From DATARR01 sp044868005 (GTDB lineage: Bacteria; Acidobacteriota; Thermoanaerobaculia; Multivoradales; UBA5704): a stretch of 64,000 nucleotides of DNA. The notes under the pieces are model-generated. The model saw only the letters and a program-made list of their open reading frames with translations, was not told the DNA's origin and made no database searches. The translations under genes were made by a program, and so were the position numbers. Below, piece by piece: positions 16,834-24,472 of this stretch (position 1 is its first letter; every line of letters begins with the position of its first letter). The stretch lies in assembly GCA_044868005.1 (NCBI GenBank), contig JBIOVX010000211.1, positions 34,776 to 98,775 on the forward strand, given 5' to 3'.

Positions 16834-17412
16834 CTACGGCTCGAAGGGCTCGTAGCAGAGGCGGCAGCGGGCCTCGTAGGAGGCGGCGTCGCCGACCTCG
16901 AGCTGCTCGGCACCGCCGGCGATGCGCTGGCTGTAGTGGGCGGGCGCCCCACAGCGCATACAGACGGCGTGAACCTTGTCGACGTACTCCGCGATGGCGA
17001 GGATACGCGGCATCGGTCCGAACGGGCGCCGGAGGTAGTCGAGGTCGAGCCCGGCGATGATCACCCGCACGCCGGAGTCCGCCAACTCGCTCGCCAGCTC
17101 GATCAGCCCGTCGTCGAAGAACTGGGCCTCGTCGACTCCCACCACCTGCACGTCGGGCAGGAGCTTCTGCCGCAGCTCGCAACTGCAGGCGACGCTCACC
17201 GCCTCCAGCTCCCGCTTGTCACGGGTGATCAGGCGCTGCGGATCGTGCCGGGTGTCGGCGGCCGGCTTGAAGACCTGGACCACCTGGCGGGCGATGGCGG
17301 CGCGGCGCAGGCGGCGCACCAGCTCCTCGCTCTTGCCGGAGAACATGCCGCCGCTGATGGCCTCGATGCGACCCTCGCGGGAGCGCTCGCCGATGCTGTC
17401 GAGAATGTTCAC
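16834..17412 (-). CDS. tdk: Thymidine kinase
   Basis: 192 residues, the normal bacterial TK1-type length. Walker A 'GGMFSGKSEEL' (about 21-31), the 'DEAQFF' Walker B/catalytic Glu segment (about 94) and the zinc cysteines 'CMRCG' and 'CRLCYEPF' near the C-terminus are all present. It phosphorylates thymidine (and deoxyuridine) with ATP in the salvage pathway. The start is GTG 17412, giving 'MNILDSIGERS'; TAGATT lies 8 nt upstream. It is divergent from the DUF2203 gene at 17487, with a 74-nt shared promoter region. Confidence 0.95.
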   Translation of the reverse strand: MNILDSIGERSREGRIEAISGGMFSGKSEELVRRLRRAAIARQVVQVFKPAADTRHDPQRLITRDKRELEAVSVACSCELRQKLLPDVQVVGVDEAQFFDDGLIELASELADSGVRVIIAGLDLDYLRRPFGPMPRILAIAEYVDKVHAVCMRCGAPAHYSQRIAGGAEQLEVGDAASYEARCRLCYEPFEP

Positions 17413-17426
17413 GTGGGAGAAATCTA
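17413..17426 (-). promoter_or_regulatory. Start-proximal -10 box of tdk (TAGATT)
   Basis: TAGATT on the minus strand (plus 17421-17426) is 8 nt from the GTG of tdk, consistent with a leaderless or near-leaderless transcript. No convincing -35 is visible. Confidence 0.4.
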
Positions 17427-17470
17427 CCAGCAGCCGCGGGCCCGCGCCAGACCCTTGAGGTCTAGTCTGT

Positions 17471-17476
17471 TACTAT
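17471..17476 (+). promoter_or_regulatory. -10 box TACTAT upstream of the DUF2203 gene
   Basis: TACTAT ends 10 nt before ATG 17487. It is divergent from the tdk -10 box in the same short intergenic region. The leader would be only a few bases long. Confidence 0.4.
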
Positions 17477-17486
17477 GCCGTGACCC

Positions 17487-17840
17487 ATGGCGCAAAGACG
17501 TTCCGGCAGGCGGATCTTCAGCTACGACGAGGCGCTCTCCACCTTCCCCGCCGTGCGGGACCTGACGGCGGCGGCGGTGCGCCAGGTGGAGGCGCTGACC
17601 GACGGTCTCGACGACAGCGAGGAGACGGACGCGCGCCGCGAGAAGCTCGTGGAGGCGCGCGAGCGGATCGTCCGCAACTGGGCACGCGAGATCACATCCC
17701 TCGGCTGCGAGGTCAAGGGCGTCTGGCTGGTGGATTGGGACAGCGGCGACGGCTATTACTGCTGGCGCTTCCCCGAGCAGTCCATCGGCTTCTTCCATAC
17801 CTACGACGAAGGCTTCGCGGGACGCCTGCCGATCAATTAG
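17487..17840 (+). CDS. DUF2203 family protein
   Basis: 117 residues, full length for DUF2203. The family's conserved C-terminal block is clear: 'GCEVKGVWLVDWDSGDGYYC', then 'WRFPEQSIGFFHTYDEGFAG'. The N-terminal half is a charged helical region, probably a coiled coil. Function of the family is unknown; it is cytosolic and widespread in environmental bacteria. It stands alone, divergent from tdk, and is followed by a C-rich dispersed repeat (17845-17900) before the convergent HAD gene. Confidence 0.85.
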   Translation: MAQRRSGRRIFSYDEALSTFPAVRDLTAAAVRQVEALTDGLDDSEETDARREKLVEARERIVRNWAREITSLGCEVKGVWLVDWDSGDGYYCWRFPEQSIGFFHTYDEGFAGRLPIN

Positions 17841-17844
17841 GCCC

Positions 17845-17900
17845 TCACCTCCCCCTACCCCTCCTCTCCCAGCCGCGCGCCCACCCTTCCGGGCGAGGAG
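17845..17900. repeat. CCTCACC/CTCTCCC dispersed repeat
   Basis: A pyrimidine-rich stretch with CCTCACCTCC, CCTCCTCTCCC and GAGGAGGGG resembles repeats at 25620-25656, 44966-45010 and 63898-63935. It lies between the convergent DUF2203 and HAD genes. Confidence 0.5.
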
Positions 17901-17920
17901 GGGAAAAAGAACAACTCGGT

Positions 17921-18628
17921 TCACCGGCGGGAAACTTCGGAGAAGAGCCGATCCAGGCCCTCGGGCGTCAGCTCCCGGAGGCTTCCGGCGACGGCGTTGG
18001 CACCGCGCAGGCGGTGCGCCGGAAAGGAATGGGCGATGCCGAGCGTGACGAGGCCCAGATCCGCGGCGGCGGCGAGCCCGGCGGGGCTGTCCTCGACGGC
18101 GAGCACCTCATGGGGATGGAAGAGGCGCTCCGGCAGCGGCGGCAGCGAGTTCAGGGCCTCCATGGCCCGCTGGTAACCTTCCGGGCTCGGCTTGCCTTCG
18201 CCGACGTCCTCGGCGGTGATCAGCACCTTGAAGCGGTCCAGGATGCCGGCCTGGCGCAGCGCCCCCTCGACCTCCTCCCGCAGGGCGCCGCTCACCACGC
18301 CGAGCATCCGCCCGCCGGCGGCGAGGGCGGCCACCAGCTCGGCGGCGCCGGGAAAGAACGGATACCCCTCGCGGCGGATACGCTCCTGGTAGTAACTGGC
18401 TTTGCGCGCGATCAGCCGCATCAGGCGGGGAACGGTGGCCGTCTCGCCGGCGGACGCGAGCACCGCCGCGAAACAGGCGCGGTCGTCCAGGCCCAGATAG
18501 CGGGAGTAATACTCTTCCACCGAGAGCGGGATCCCCTCCTCGGCGAGCACCCGTTGGAAGATCTCCAGATGGATCGGCTCGTCGTCGACGAGGACGCCGT
18601 TGAAGTCGAAGAGGATGGCCCGCAGCAC
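17921..18628 (-). CDS. HAD-superfamily sugar-phosphatase/phosphoglucomutase-like hydrolase
   Basis: 235 residues from GTG 18628. HAD motif I is 'LFDFNGVLVDDEPIH' (Asn replaces the usual second-position Asp-x-Asp surroundings, giving DxN), motif II 'GVVSGA', and motif III/IV 'EGKPSPEGYQRAM' plus 'VLAVEDSPAGLAAAADLG'. A cap domain lies between motifs I and II, as in beta-phosphoglucomutase relatives. Because the second Asp of motif I is Asn, general acid catalysis may be altered. The GTG start is supported by TATGAT exactly 6 nt upstream. A longer TTG start at 18670 would overlap the divergent iscA-type promoter. Confidence 0.8.
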   Translation of the reverse strand: MLRAILFDFNGVLVDDEPIHLEIFQRVLAEEGIPLSVEEYYSRYLGLDDRACFAAVLASAGETATVPRLMRLIARKASYYQERIRREGYPFFPGAAELVAALAAGGRMLGVVSGALREEVEGALRQAGILDRFKVLITAEDVGEGKPSPEGYQRAMEALNSLPPLPERLFHPHEVLAVEDSPAGLAAAADLGLVTLGIAHSFPAHRLRGANAVAGSLRELTPEGLDRLFSEVSRR

Positions 18629-18640
18629 CTCCGGATCATA
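18629..18640 (-). promoter_or_regulatory. Start-proximal -10 box (TATGAT, 6 nt before GTG)
   Basis: TATGAT on the minus strand (plus 18635-18640) matches the -10 consensus at five of six positions and lies 6 nt before GTG 18628, which favours this start and a leaderless message. Confidence 0.6.
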
Positions 18641-18663
18641 CCCCGCGCGTTCGGCAACGGAAT

Positions 18664-18692
18664 TTGACAAGCCCCGGGACGGCTTGTATCTT
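18664..18692 (+). promoter_or_regulatory. Promoter of the A-type Fe-S carrier gene
   Basis: TTGACA (18664-18669), 17-nt spacer, TATCTT (18687-18692). The transcript would carry a ~40-nt leader that contains a CCGGGC-CTTC-GCCCGG hairpin (18703-18718) and a TAAGGAG Shine-Dalgarno before ATG 18739. Confidence 0.75.
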
Positions 18693-18738
18693 GAAAGATG
18701 CTCCGGGCCTTCGCCCGGAACGTAAGGAGCGTTTCAAA

Positions 18739-19128
18739 ATGGAAAATACCGAGCAAGCCCAGACCCCGGCGGTCTCCTCCGCGCCGCCGCCGGAGGATCT
18801 GCCCGTCACCTTGACCCCCAAAGCGGCCGAGATGGTCAAGATCACCCGCGAGCAGGAGGGGATCGACGCCTCGCACGGCCTGCGTATAGCGGTGCGCGGC
18901 GGCGGATGTAGCGGCTTCGAATATGCCCTCGACTTCGAGAAGGAGGCGCGGGAGAACGACTGGGTGTACGACCAGAACGGCCTCACGATCTATATCGACG
19001 CGGTGAGCGCCCGCTACCTGCAGGGCACCAGCATCGATTACGTCCTCGGCATGGCCGGGGCGGGATTCAAGTTCAACAATCCCAAGGCCGCCGGCACCTG
19101 CGGCTGCGGATCTTCGTTCGCGGTCTAG
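18739..19128 (+). CDS. A-type iron-sulfur carrier protein (IscA/ErpA/HesB family)
   Basis: 129 residues. The three cluster-ligand cysteines are present in 'GGGCSGF' (about 56) and the C-terminal 'GTCGCGSSF'. The first ~25 residues are a Pro/Gln-rich extension before the conserved 'VTLTPKAAEMVKITREQEG'. A-type carriers deliver [2Fe-2S]/[4Fe-4S] clusters to apo-enzymes. ATG 18739 is set by the TAAGGAG ribosome site. The gene converges on ygfZ with a 4-nt overlap; YgfZ also acts in Fe-S maturation, so the pair is functionally consistent, and the window's radical SAM and molybdenum enzymes are potential clients. Confidence 0.92.
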   Translation: MENTEQAQTPAVSSAPPPEDLPVTLTPKAAEMVKITREQEGIDASHGLRIAVRGGGCSGFEYALDFEKEARENDWVYDQNGLTIYIDAVSARYLQGTSIDYVLGMAGAGFKFNNPKAAGTCGCGSSFAV

Positions 19129-20084
19129 ACGAACGGCAGGCCGCTGACCTCGGCCTGCCCTCCCCCTTCGACATCCAATCTCGTGCCGGGCGCGGCGGCG
19201 CGGCGGTGGACGATGGCGAGGCCCACCGGGCGGCCGAGCGCGATCGAATCGACGACCGTTCCCGCGATCCCGACCTCGCGCCCCTCGAAAGCGAGCGGCA
19301 TTCCCGGACGGGGGGTTGAACCGGTCTCGAAGACGAGCCCCTGCAACGCCTTCTGCACGCCGCCGCGGTAGTGGATGCGGGCCACCACCTCCTGACCGAG
19401 GTAGCACCCCTTGGTGTAGCTCACCGCGTCCTCGGCGCCGGTCTCCTGGGGGAAGTTCTCAGGGCCGAAGTCGCGGCCGAACCGCGGGATGCCGGCCTCG
19501 GTCCGCAGGATCTCCAGGGCTTCGAAGCCAACCATTTTGACCGCAGGCTCCTCGAGCAACCGCGCGATGAGATGGCGGGCGATGGAGGCCGAGACCCATA
19601 GGGTGTAGGCCTCCGCCCCCAGGCGGCCCGTCCGCTGGAGCTCGACCTCGGTGCCATGCACCATCGAGCGCACGTGCCGCCAGTCTCCCGGCGGCGGCAG
19701 CTCGGCTGCACCCAGAGCCTCCCCGGCGCGAGGTCCGATAAGAGAGATGGGCAGCATGTCTTCCAAGCCGCGGACCTCCACCCGGTCGGCGAGGATGTAC
19801 TTCCGCAGATGGCTCGCGACGGCCTCTTCCCGGCCGGGTGGGAGCTGCAGCCAGAGCCGGTCCTCATGAACGATCACGACGACATCCGAGAGGATCTTGC
19901 CTTGGGGACTGGTGAAGAAGCCGTACGCTCCCTCGCCCGGCGTGAGGCTCTTGACGTCGCAGGTGGCATAAGCGTTCAGGAAGCGTTGGCGATCCGCTCC
20001 CAGAACCTCCAGCCGGCCCGTCCAGGAGAGGTCGGCCAGCCCGCAACCCTCGCGCAGAGCGCGGTACTCCTCCGCGACCGTCAT
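19125..20084 (-). CDS. ygfZ: YgfZ-type folate-binding Fe-S maturation protein
   Basis: 319 residues, with a GcvT/aminomethyltransferase-like fold and the diagnostic YgfZ motif 'TKGCYLGQEVVAR' (K-G-C-Y-x-G-Q-E, about residues 225-237). YgfZ binds tetrahydrofolate and supports Fe-S cluster enzymes such as MiaB. The start (ATG 20084) fits 'MTVAEEYRALREGCGLADLS', the normal family N-terminus. Its 3' end meets the A-type carrier gene. Upstream lies the short gap that holds the start of the intron-disrupted hydrolase gene. Confidence 0.92.
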   Translation of the reverse strand: MTVAEEYRALREGCGLADLSWTGRLEVLGADRQRFLNAYATCDVKSLTPGEGAYGFFTSPQGKILSDVVVIVHEDRLWLQLPPGREEAVASHLRKYILADRVEVRGLEDMLPISLIGPRAGEALGAAELPPPGDWRHVRSMVHGTEVELQRTGRLGAEAYTLWVSASIARHLIARLLEEPAVKMVGFEALEILRTEAGIPRFGRDFGPENFPQETGAEDAVSYTKGCYLGQEVVARIHYRGGVQKALQGLVFETGSTPRPGMPLAFEGREVGIAGTVVDSIALGRPVGLAIVHRRAAAPGTRLDVEGGGQAEVSGLPFV

Positions 20085-20094
20085 AGCCCCAGTC

Positions 20095-20100
20095 TACAAT
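20095..20100 (+). promoter_or_regulatory. -10 box TACAAT upstream of the intron-split start codon
   Basis: TACAAT lies 8 nt before ATG 20109-20111, the original start codon of the alpha/beta hydrolase. The same TACAAT-N9-ATG arrangement precedes hslV. If the predicted +1 is correct, the 5' exon left in front of the intron is only a few nucleotides long. Confidence 0.5.
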
Positions 20101-20663
20101 CCTCCGCCATGGTGCGTCGTGAAGGAAGCGGAGCAGGTCGGCCGATAGGCCGGAGCGCGCCGTCTCCGAGCTGTGCTCATCCAACGGGTGAGAGTCCCGT
20201 CCCGGTAAGCGCCGGAGCGCCGGGTAGCAGGCCCCCGACTGCGCAAGGTAAGAGCCTTGGGGTCGAAGCGGGGCGTCAAAAGCCTCCACGGAGGGAGCAA
20301 CAACGCGGGCCGCAACATGAAGTGAAGCCTGCAGCCTCGACAGATTTACAACGGGGAAGCCGAGCCGCTCATGTCACGGCGAAGGCCACGTCCGTCGCGT
20401 CCCGGTCCGGAGGTGTACGCGCGACGGGTTCCCCCGGGGTATGGGGCGCAGCACGCGTTGAAGGAAGAGCACGGAACACGAGAGGCCCGTCTGCGCTGCC
20501 CTTGTCGGGGCAAGGCGGCTCGTATAAGCCGAAGGCGAAGTCGAGCGCTGCGCAGCGGGAGTCCGAGGGGATCGTAGTACCGGAGATGGGAGTGAAGAAC
20601 AACGCTCCCGGAGGGAAGGGTCCCTGCGGTGGTCGTGACAGCGGTGGAGGTAAGCGCAAGGGC

Positions 20664-22010
20664 ATGGCCGGCAAGACCGGTTCCAACCACCCCGAGCGGC
20701 GCGAGCCGCGCGACAAAGTGCGACAACTCCAACGCTGTCTGTATGCGGCAGCCAAGCGGCAGCCGGGTCGTCGTTTCCACGCATTGATGGACCGCATCCA
20801 CCGGCGTGACGTCCTGTGGGAAGCGTGGAAGCGGGTACGGAGGAACCGCGGCGCGGCGGGAGTCGATGCACAGACGCTCGTTGCGATCGAGCAGAGCGGC
20901 GTGGAGCCCTTCTTGGAGGAGCTTGGCGCTGAGTTGCGAGCAGGCCAGTATTGGCCGCAGGCGGTCCTGCGGCGGTACATTCCGAAGGCGGACGGCAGGA
21001 AGCGGCCGCTGGGGATTCCGACGGTCCGAGACCGGGTAGCGCAGATGGCGGCGAAGCTGGTGCTGGAGCCGATCTTCGAGGCGGATTTTCGTCCGTGCTC
21101 GTACGGTTTTCGGCCGCGGCGCAGTGCGACGGAAGCCCTGGAGACCCTGCGCAAGCTGGGAGCCGAAGGGTACAACCACGTGCTGGATGCTGACCTACCG
21201 GACTACTTTGGGAGCATCGACCAAGCCAAGCTGATGAAGCTGGTGGAGCGACGCATCTCGGACCGGCGAGTCCTGAAGCTGCTGCGGCAATGGCTGCGGG
21301 CAGGAGTGATGGAAGAGGGTGGGGTCACGGAGAGTCTATCCGGGACCCCGCAAGGAGGGGTGATCTCGCCTCTTCTCTCGAACATCTACCTGAACGTGCT
21401 CGACACCGTGTGGGAGAAACGGTACGCGCATTTGGGCGTGCTGGTGCGCTACGCGGACGATTTCGTGGTGGTGTGCCGTACGAGATCGGAGTGCGAGCAG
21501 GCCGAGCAGAGGGTCAAGCAGATCCTCGGCCGGCTGGGCCTTTCCCTGCATCCGGAAAAGACGAGGCGGGTGGAGCTTTCGTGGGGTAAAGAAGGCTTCG
21601 ACTTCCTCGGCTGCCACCTGCGCAAGCGGCTGAGCGGTCCGCTCTGGGAGAGGGAAGGCCGACGGGTCTACTTCCTCCAGCGCTGGCCGTCGCAGCGCAG
21701 CCTGAAGCGGGTGCGCCAGCGGATCAAGGAGCTGACTCCACGCGGTCGCTGTCACGAGGACCTGCGGCAGGTCATCGCCACAGTCAATCCCGTGCTGCGG
21801 GGCTGGGGCAACTACTTCCGCACCGGCAATGCTGCGAACCAACTGACCTCGATTGACCGGTACGTGGAAAGGCGTCTGAAGCGGCTGCGGGTGCAGCGCG
21901 CCGGGCGCTCCCTACGGCCCGGACAGCTCGAGAAGTGGCACCGCGGCTATTTTGAAGCCCTCGGTTTAGTCCGCCTGCGCGGCACCATCCAGTACCCGGA
22001 GGCTGCGTAA
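20664..22010 (+). CDS. ltrA: Group II intron reverse transcriptase/maturase
   Basis: 448 residues from ATG 20664 (ATG 20586 is also in frame). RT blocks are visible: 'RNRGAAGVDAQTL', 'RPLGIPTVRDRVAQMA', 'SYGFRPRRSATEALE', 'SGTPQGGVISPLLSNIYLN' and the catalytic 'VRYADDFVVV'. The thumb/X maturase domain follows ('VLRGWGNYFRTGNAA', 'GYFEALGLVRLRG'). No HNH endonuclease domain is seen after domain X, so mobility would use an En-minus route. It should bind and help splice its host intron and reverse-transcribe it into new sites. No frameshift or missing catalytic Asp is seen, so it may be active. Confidence 0.93.
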   Translation: MAGKTGSNHPERREPRDKVRQLQRCLYAAAKRQPGRRFHALMDRIHRRDVLWEAWKRVRRNRGAAGVDAQTLVAIEQSGVEPFLEELGAELRAGQYWPQAVLRRYIPKADGRKRPLGIPTVRDRVAQMAAKLVLEPIFEADFRPCSYGFRPRRSATEALETLRKLGAEGYNHVLDADLPDYFGSIDQAKLMKLVERRISDRRVLKLLRQWLRAGVMEEGGVTESLSGTPQGGVISPLLSNIYLNVLDTVWEKRYAHLGVLVRYADDFVVVCRTRSECEQAEQRVKQILGRLGLSLHPEKTRRVELSWGKEGFDFLGCHLRKRLSGPLWEREGRRVYFLQRWPSQRSLKRVRQRIKELTPRGRCHEDLRQVIATVNPVLRGWGNYFRTGNAANQLTSIDRYVERRLKRLRVQRAGRSLRPGQLEKWHRGYFEALGLVRLRGTIQYPEAA

Positions 22011-22035
22011 TGCTGTGGCATGAGAGACCACCGGT

Positions 22036-22126
22036 AAGCCGTGTGCGGGAAATCCGCACGCACGGTTTGAAAGGGGGTCTTGACTTCAAACGCCGCGACA
22101 ACGCGGCCAAGGAGTAAGGATCTACC
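22036..22126 (+). ncRNA. Group II intron domains V and VI
   Basis: Domain V (22036-22068) has the AGC:GUU catalytic triad pairing, a lower stem AAGCCGUG/CACGGUUU, a 2-nt CG bulge and a GC-rich upper stem capped by a GAAA-type loop. Domain VI (22073-22126) pairs GGGGGUCUU with the 3' strand AGGAUCUACC, leaving A22124 bulged as the branch point, and carries an inner GCCGCG-ACAA-CGCGGC hairpin. A22124 is 7 nt from the proposed 3' splice site at 22130. Confidence 0.85.
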
Positions 22127-22127
22127 A

Positions 22128-22967
22128 ATGAGCGAGTCGGTTCCTTTTACCGTCGAAGCCGGGCCCACCACCCTCCATGGGATCGTCGACCTGCCGGATC
22201 TCCCGGGCGAGCGTCCGGCGGTCGTCATCTGCCACGGCTTCAAGGGCTTCATGGAGTGGGGGTTTTTCCCCTACGTCGCGACCCTGCTGGCCGAGAGAGG
22301 CTTCGTCGCCGTGCGCTTCAATCTCTCAGGCGCCGGCATGCGCCCCGGCGACGAGCTGGTGACGGACCTCGGCGCCTTCCGGGAGAACACCTACAGCCGC
22401 GAGCTGGCGGATCTGCTGGCCGTGCTCGAGGCCGTCGGGACTACGATCGCGCCCGGCCGGGTGGATCGGCGCCGGCTGGGCCTCTTCGGCCACAGCCGCG
22501 GCGGCGGAGTTGCGCTCCTCGCCGCGGCGCGCCCTCCCTGGCGCGAGAGGATCCGCGCTCTGGTCACCTGGGCGGCGATCGCGGACGTGGACCGTTTCAC
22601 GCCGGAGCAGAAGGCGGAATGGCGCCGGGCGGGCGAGCTGCCCGTGGTCAACGCGCGCACCGGGCAGCGGCTGGCCCTCGGCGCGGGACTGCTCGACGAC
22701 ATCGAGGAGCGGCGGACTGAGCTGGATCTCCTCGCCGCTTCGGCGGCCCGCAGCGCGCCCTGGCTGATCGTGCACGGCGCGGGCGACGAGAGCGTGCCGG
22801 CCGCCGAGGCCCACCGCCTCGCCGCGCGTGCCGGAGGCGAAAAGGAGCTGCTGATCGTTGCCGAGGCCAACCACACGTTCGGCGCCCGCCATCCCTTCGC
22901 GGGCCCCACGCCGCAGCTCATCCAGGTGCTCAACGCCACGCAGCGCTGGTTCCGGGCGCACCTGTAG
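22128..22967 (+). CDS. Alpha/beta hydrolase, start codon regenerated by the intron
   Basis: 279 residues. The fold is shown by 'VVICHGFKGFMEWGF' (oxyanion side), nucleophile elbow 'GHSRGGG' (about 125), 'LIVHGAGDESVP' (acid) and 'ANHTFGARHPF' (His). It looks like a dienelactone-hydrolase-like esterase or peptidase of unknown substrate. The natural start is ATG 20109 before the intron; either spliced RNA or the intron-borne ATG 22128 gives the same first residues (M-S-E-S-V-P). The unspliced start has AAGGA at 22116-22120. Divergent ygfZ lies upstream. Confidence 0.9.
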   Translation: MSESVPFTVEAGPTTLHGIVDLPDLPGERPAVVICHGFKGFMEWGFFPYVATLLAERGFVAVRFNLSGAGMRPGDELVTDLGAFRENTYSRELADLLAVLEAVGTTIAPGRVDRRRLGLFGHSRGGGVALLAAARPPWRERIRALVTWAAIADVDRFTPEQKAEWRRAGELPVVNARTGQRLALGAGLLDDIEERRTELDLLAASAARSAPWLIVHGAGDESVPAAEAHRLAARAGGEKELLIVAEANHTFGARHPFAGPTPQLIQVLNATQRWFRAHL

Positions 22968-23081
22968 CTTCTCCCTCTTTGCGTTTCCGGATTTTGGGAC
23001 ACTGCGCTCGTTCTGTCCCAAAATTCCGCCTTCCGGCAACTTCACTTGTTGAAGGTCTTATGTTTTTCCGGGAGGGATGAC

Positions 23082-23393
23082 ATGGCAGACGAGCACTTCT
23101 CGCACGAGGTCATCGAACGCTTCTTCCGGGCAGAGCTCTCCCGGGGAGAGAACCGGGAGGTCGTGCGCCACCTCCTGACCCAATGCCCGCGCTGTTCCCG
23201 GCTTGCCCGCGAGGTCGCCCACGGGCAAAGGCTCCAGTGCTTCGTCGACCCTTCCCGCTCCGGGGGCGGTTCCTCCGGGAGCGGTTCCCCGCAGCAGGTC
23301 CTGAACCGCATCCTTCGCCTCGTCGGCCGCGGCAACCGGTCGCCGAGACGGCGGCGCCGCGGTCTTGCGATAGCATCGGCGTCCGATCCCTGA
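23082..23393 (+). CDS. Small Cys-finger protein, resembling the N-terminus of the TPR family at 62097
   Basis: 103 residues. The segment 'VVRHLLTQCPRCSRLAREV' resembles the 'VVPHVLACCPACRQLHEEI' region of the large TPR protein at 62097-63392, i.e. a C-x2-C zinc-finger-like element as in some anti-sigma factors. After residue ~55 the protein becomes Gly/Ser and Arg rich with no TPR, so it may be a truncated copy. A GGGAGGG ribosome site precedes ATG 23082. The rhodanese-like gene follows 14 nt downstream with its own SD. Function unknown. Confidence 0.6.
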   Translation: MADEHFSHEVIERFFRAELSRGENREVVRHLLTQCPRCSRLAREVAHGQRLQCFVDPSRSGGGSSGSGSPQQVLNRILRLVGRGNRSPRRRRRGLAIASASDP

Positions 23394-23407
23394 AGGAGGA
23401 CGCCGCC

Positions 23408-23767
23408 ATGGACCCGCACTTCGACGGAGTGATCTTCAAGACGCACGCCGCGGAGCTCATCCGCCGCATACGCCGTCCCTATCCGCCGTTCTGCGTGGTG
23501 GACGCGCGCTGGCGCGGCGAATACGACGAGGGGCACATTCCCGGAGCCCTCCCGGCAGGGCCGGACGGCCCCGCTGCGCTGCCGGGCACGTCGGAGCGGA
23601 CGGAATTCTTCGTCGTCGGCAGCGAACCGGAAGATCCCGCCATGCGGCGGGTGAGCCTGGCCCTGCGACGCCTCGGCGCCCATCGCGTCGTCGAGCTGAC
23701 CGGCGGCATGGTGGAGTGGCGCCTCGCAGGAGGTCCGCTCGAGGGCGGCCAGGCGAAAGCGGCTTAA
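23408..23767 (+). CDS. Rhodanese-fold protein lacking the catalytic Cys
   Basis: 119 residues. 'CVVDARWRGEYDEGHIPGAL' is the conserved rhodanese N-terminal signature and 'VVELTGGMVEWRLAGGPLEG' the C-terminal one. The active-site loop, normally with Cys after the central strand, reads 'FFVVGSEPEDPAM', so the persulfide Cys is missing. It is therefore probably a binding or regulatory rhodanese-fold protein, not a sulfurtransferase. AAGGAGG precedes ATG 23408. The 3' end overlaps the convergent HAD gene by 4 nt. Confidence 0.82.
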   Translation: MDPHFDGVIFKTHAAELIRRIRRPYPPFCVVDARWRGEYDEGHIPGALPAGPDGPAALPGTSERTEFFVVGSEPEDPAMRRVSLALRRLGAHRVVELTGGMVEWRLAGGPLEGGQAKAA

Positions 23768-24444
23768 CCCAGCCAGGCGACGAAACCAGGCGCGGCGCGG
23801 AGATCGGGCGCCACCCAGTCAGCCCCGGCATCACGGAGCACGGCGGCGGGGGTGCGGCCGGTCGAAACGGCGAGGCAGGGGATGCCGTGCGCCCGGGCGC
23901 ACGAGACGTCAAAGCGGCTGTCGCCCACGATCAACGTCTCCTCCGGCCGGAAACGCCGCCCGCTCTCCTGTTGAGCCCGGTCGAGCGCCACGGGAGGCAG
24001 ATCCGAACGGTCGATGCCGTCGCAGCCGAAAGCGCCGAAGCCGAAGAAGCGGTTGAGATCGAAGCGCGCCAGCTTCGTCCGCGCTCCAGGCTCCCAATTG
24101 CCGGTGAGGAGAGCCAGCACCACGTCGCGGCGGGCCGCCAAGCGCTCCAGCAGCTCCACGACGCCGGCATGGAGCCGCATCCTTTCCCGGTCGAGCGCCC
24201 GCGCCAGCCGCTGCACGTAGAGCTCCCGCATGCGCGGCAGCTTCGCTCGCGCCTCCTGCTCCGGCACGCCGGCCGCGGTCACCAGGTCGAGCACGATCTG
24301 CGGATCGGTCCGCCCCGCGAAATCGTAGCCGTCCACGTCGCCGGTCGTGCCGTAGACCTCCATCAAGCTCGAGGCGAAGAGCGGCCGCACCTGCGGACCG
24401 CAGTCGAGCAGAGTACCGTCGATATCAAAGAGAACAAGCCTCAT
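23764..24444 (-). CDS. HAD-family phosphatase (phosphoglycolate-phosphatase-like)
   Basis: 226 residues. Motif I is canonical, 'LVLFDIDGTLLDCGP'; motif II 'ALLTGNWEPGA'; motif III/IV 'GDSRFDVSCARAHGIPCLAV'. The helical cap lies after motif I, as in Gph/PGMB-type enzymes. It should hydrolyse a small phosphomonoester; the substrate cannot be set. It is 28 nt downstream of the enoyl-CoA hydratase gene's far side on the same strand and converges with the rhodanese gene. Confidence 0.9.
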   Translation of the reverse strand: MRLVLFDIDGTLLDCGPQVRPLFASSLMEVYGTTGDVDGYDFAGRTDPQIVLDLVTAAGVPEQEARAKLPRMRELYVQRLARALDRERMRLHAGVVELLERLAARRDVVLALLTGNWEPGARTKLARFDLNRFFGFGAFGCDGIDRSDLPPVALDRAQQESGRRFRPEETLIVGDSRFDVSCARAHGIPCLAVSTGRTPAAVLRDAGADWVAPDLRAAPGFVAWLG

Positions 24445-24472
24445 TCGCTATCCGTTATTCGCTGTTCAACAT

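Larger units (their letters stand above)
20112..22130 (+). mobile_element. Group II intron at a start codon
   Basis: The element begins with GTGCG (20112), the conserved group II 5' end, carries a reverse transcriptase frame in domain IV, and ends with a recognisable domain V (22036-22068) and domain VI with bulged A22124. Removing 20112-22130 (or equally 20111-22129, because of a shared G) joins ATG (20109-20111) to AGCGAGTCGG and restores the hydrolase frame exactly. The intron also regenerates ATG at its own 3' junction (22128-22130) with an AAGGA seven nt upstream, so the unspliced RNA could also be translated. Length is about 2.02 kb. Ends are good to about 1 nt; splicing itself is inferred. 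Confidence 0.88.
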
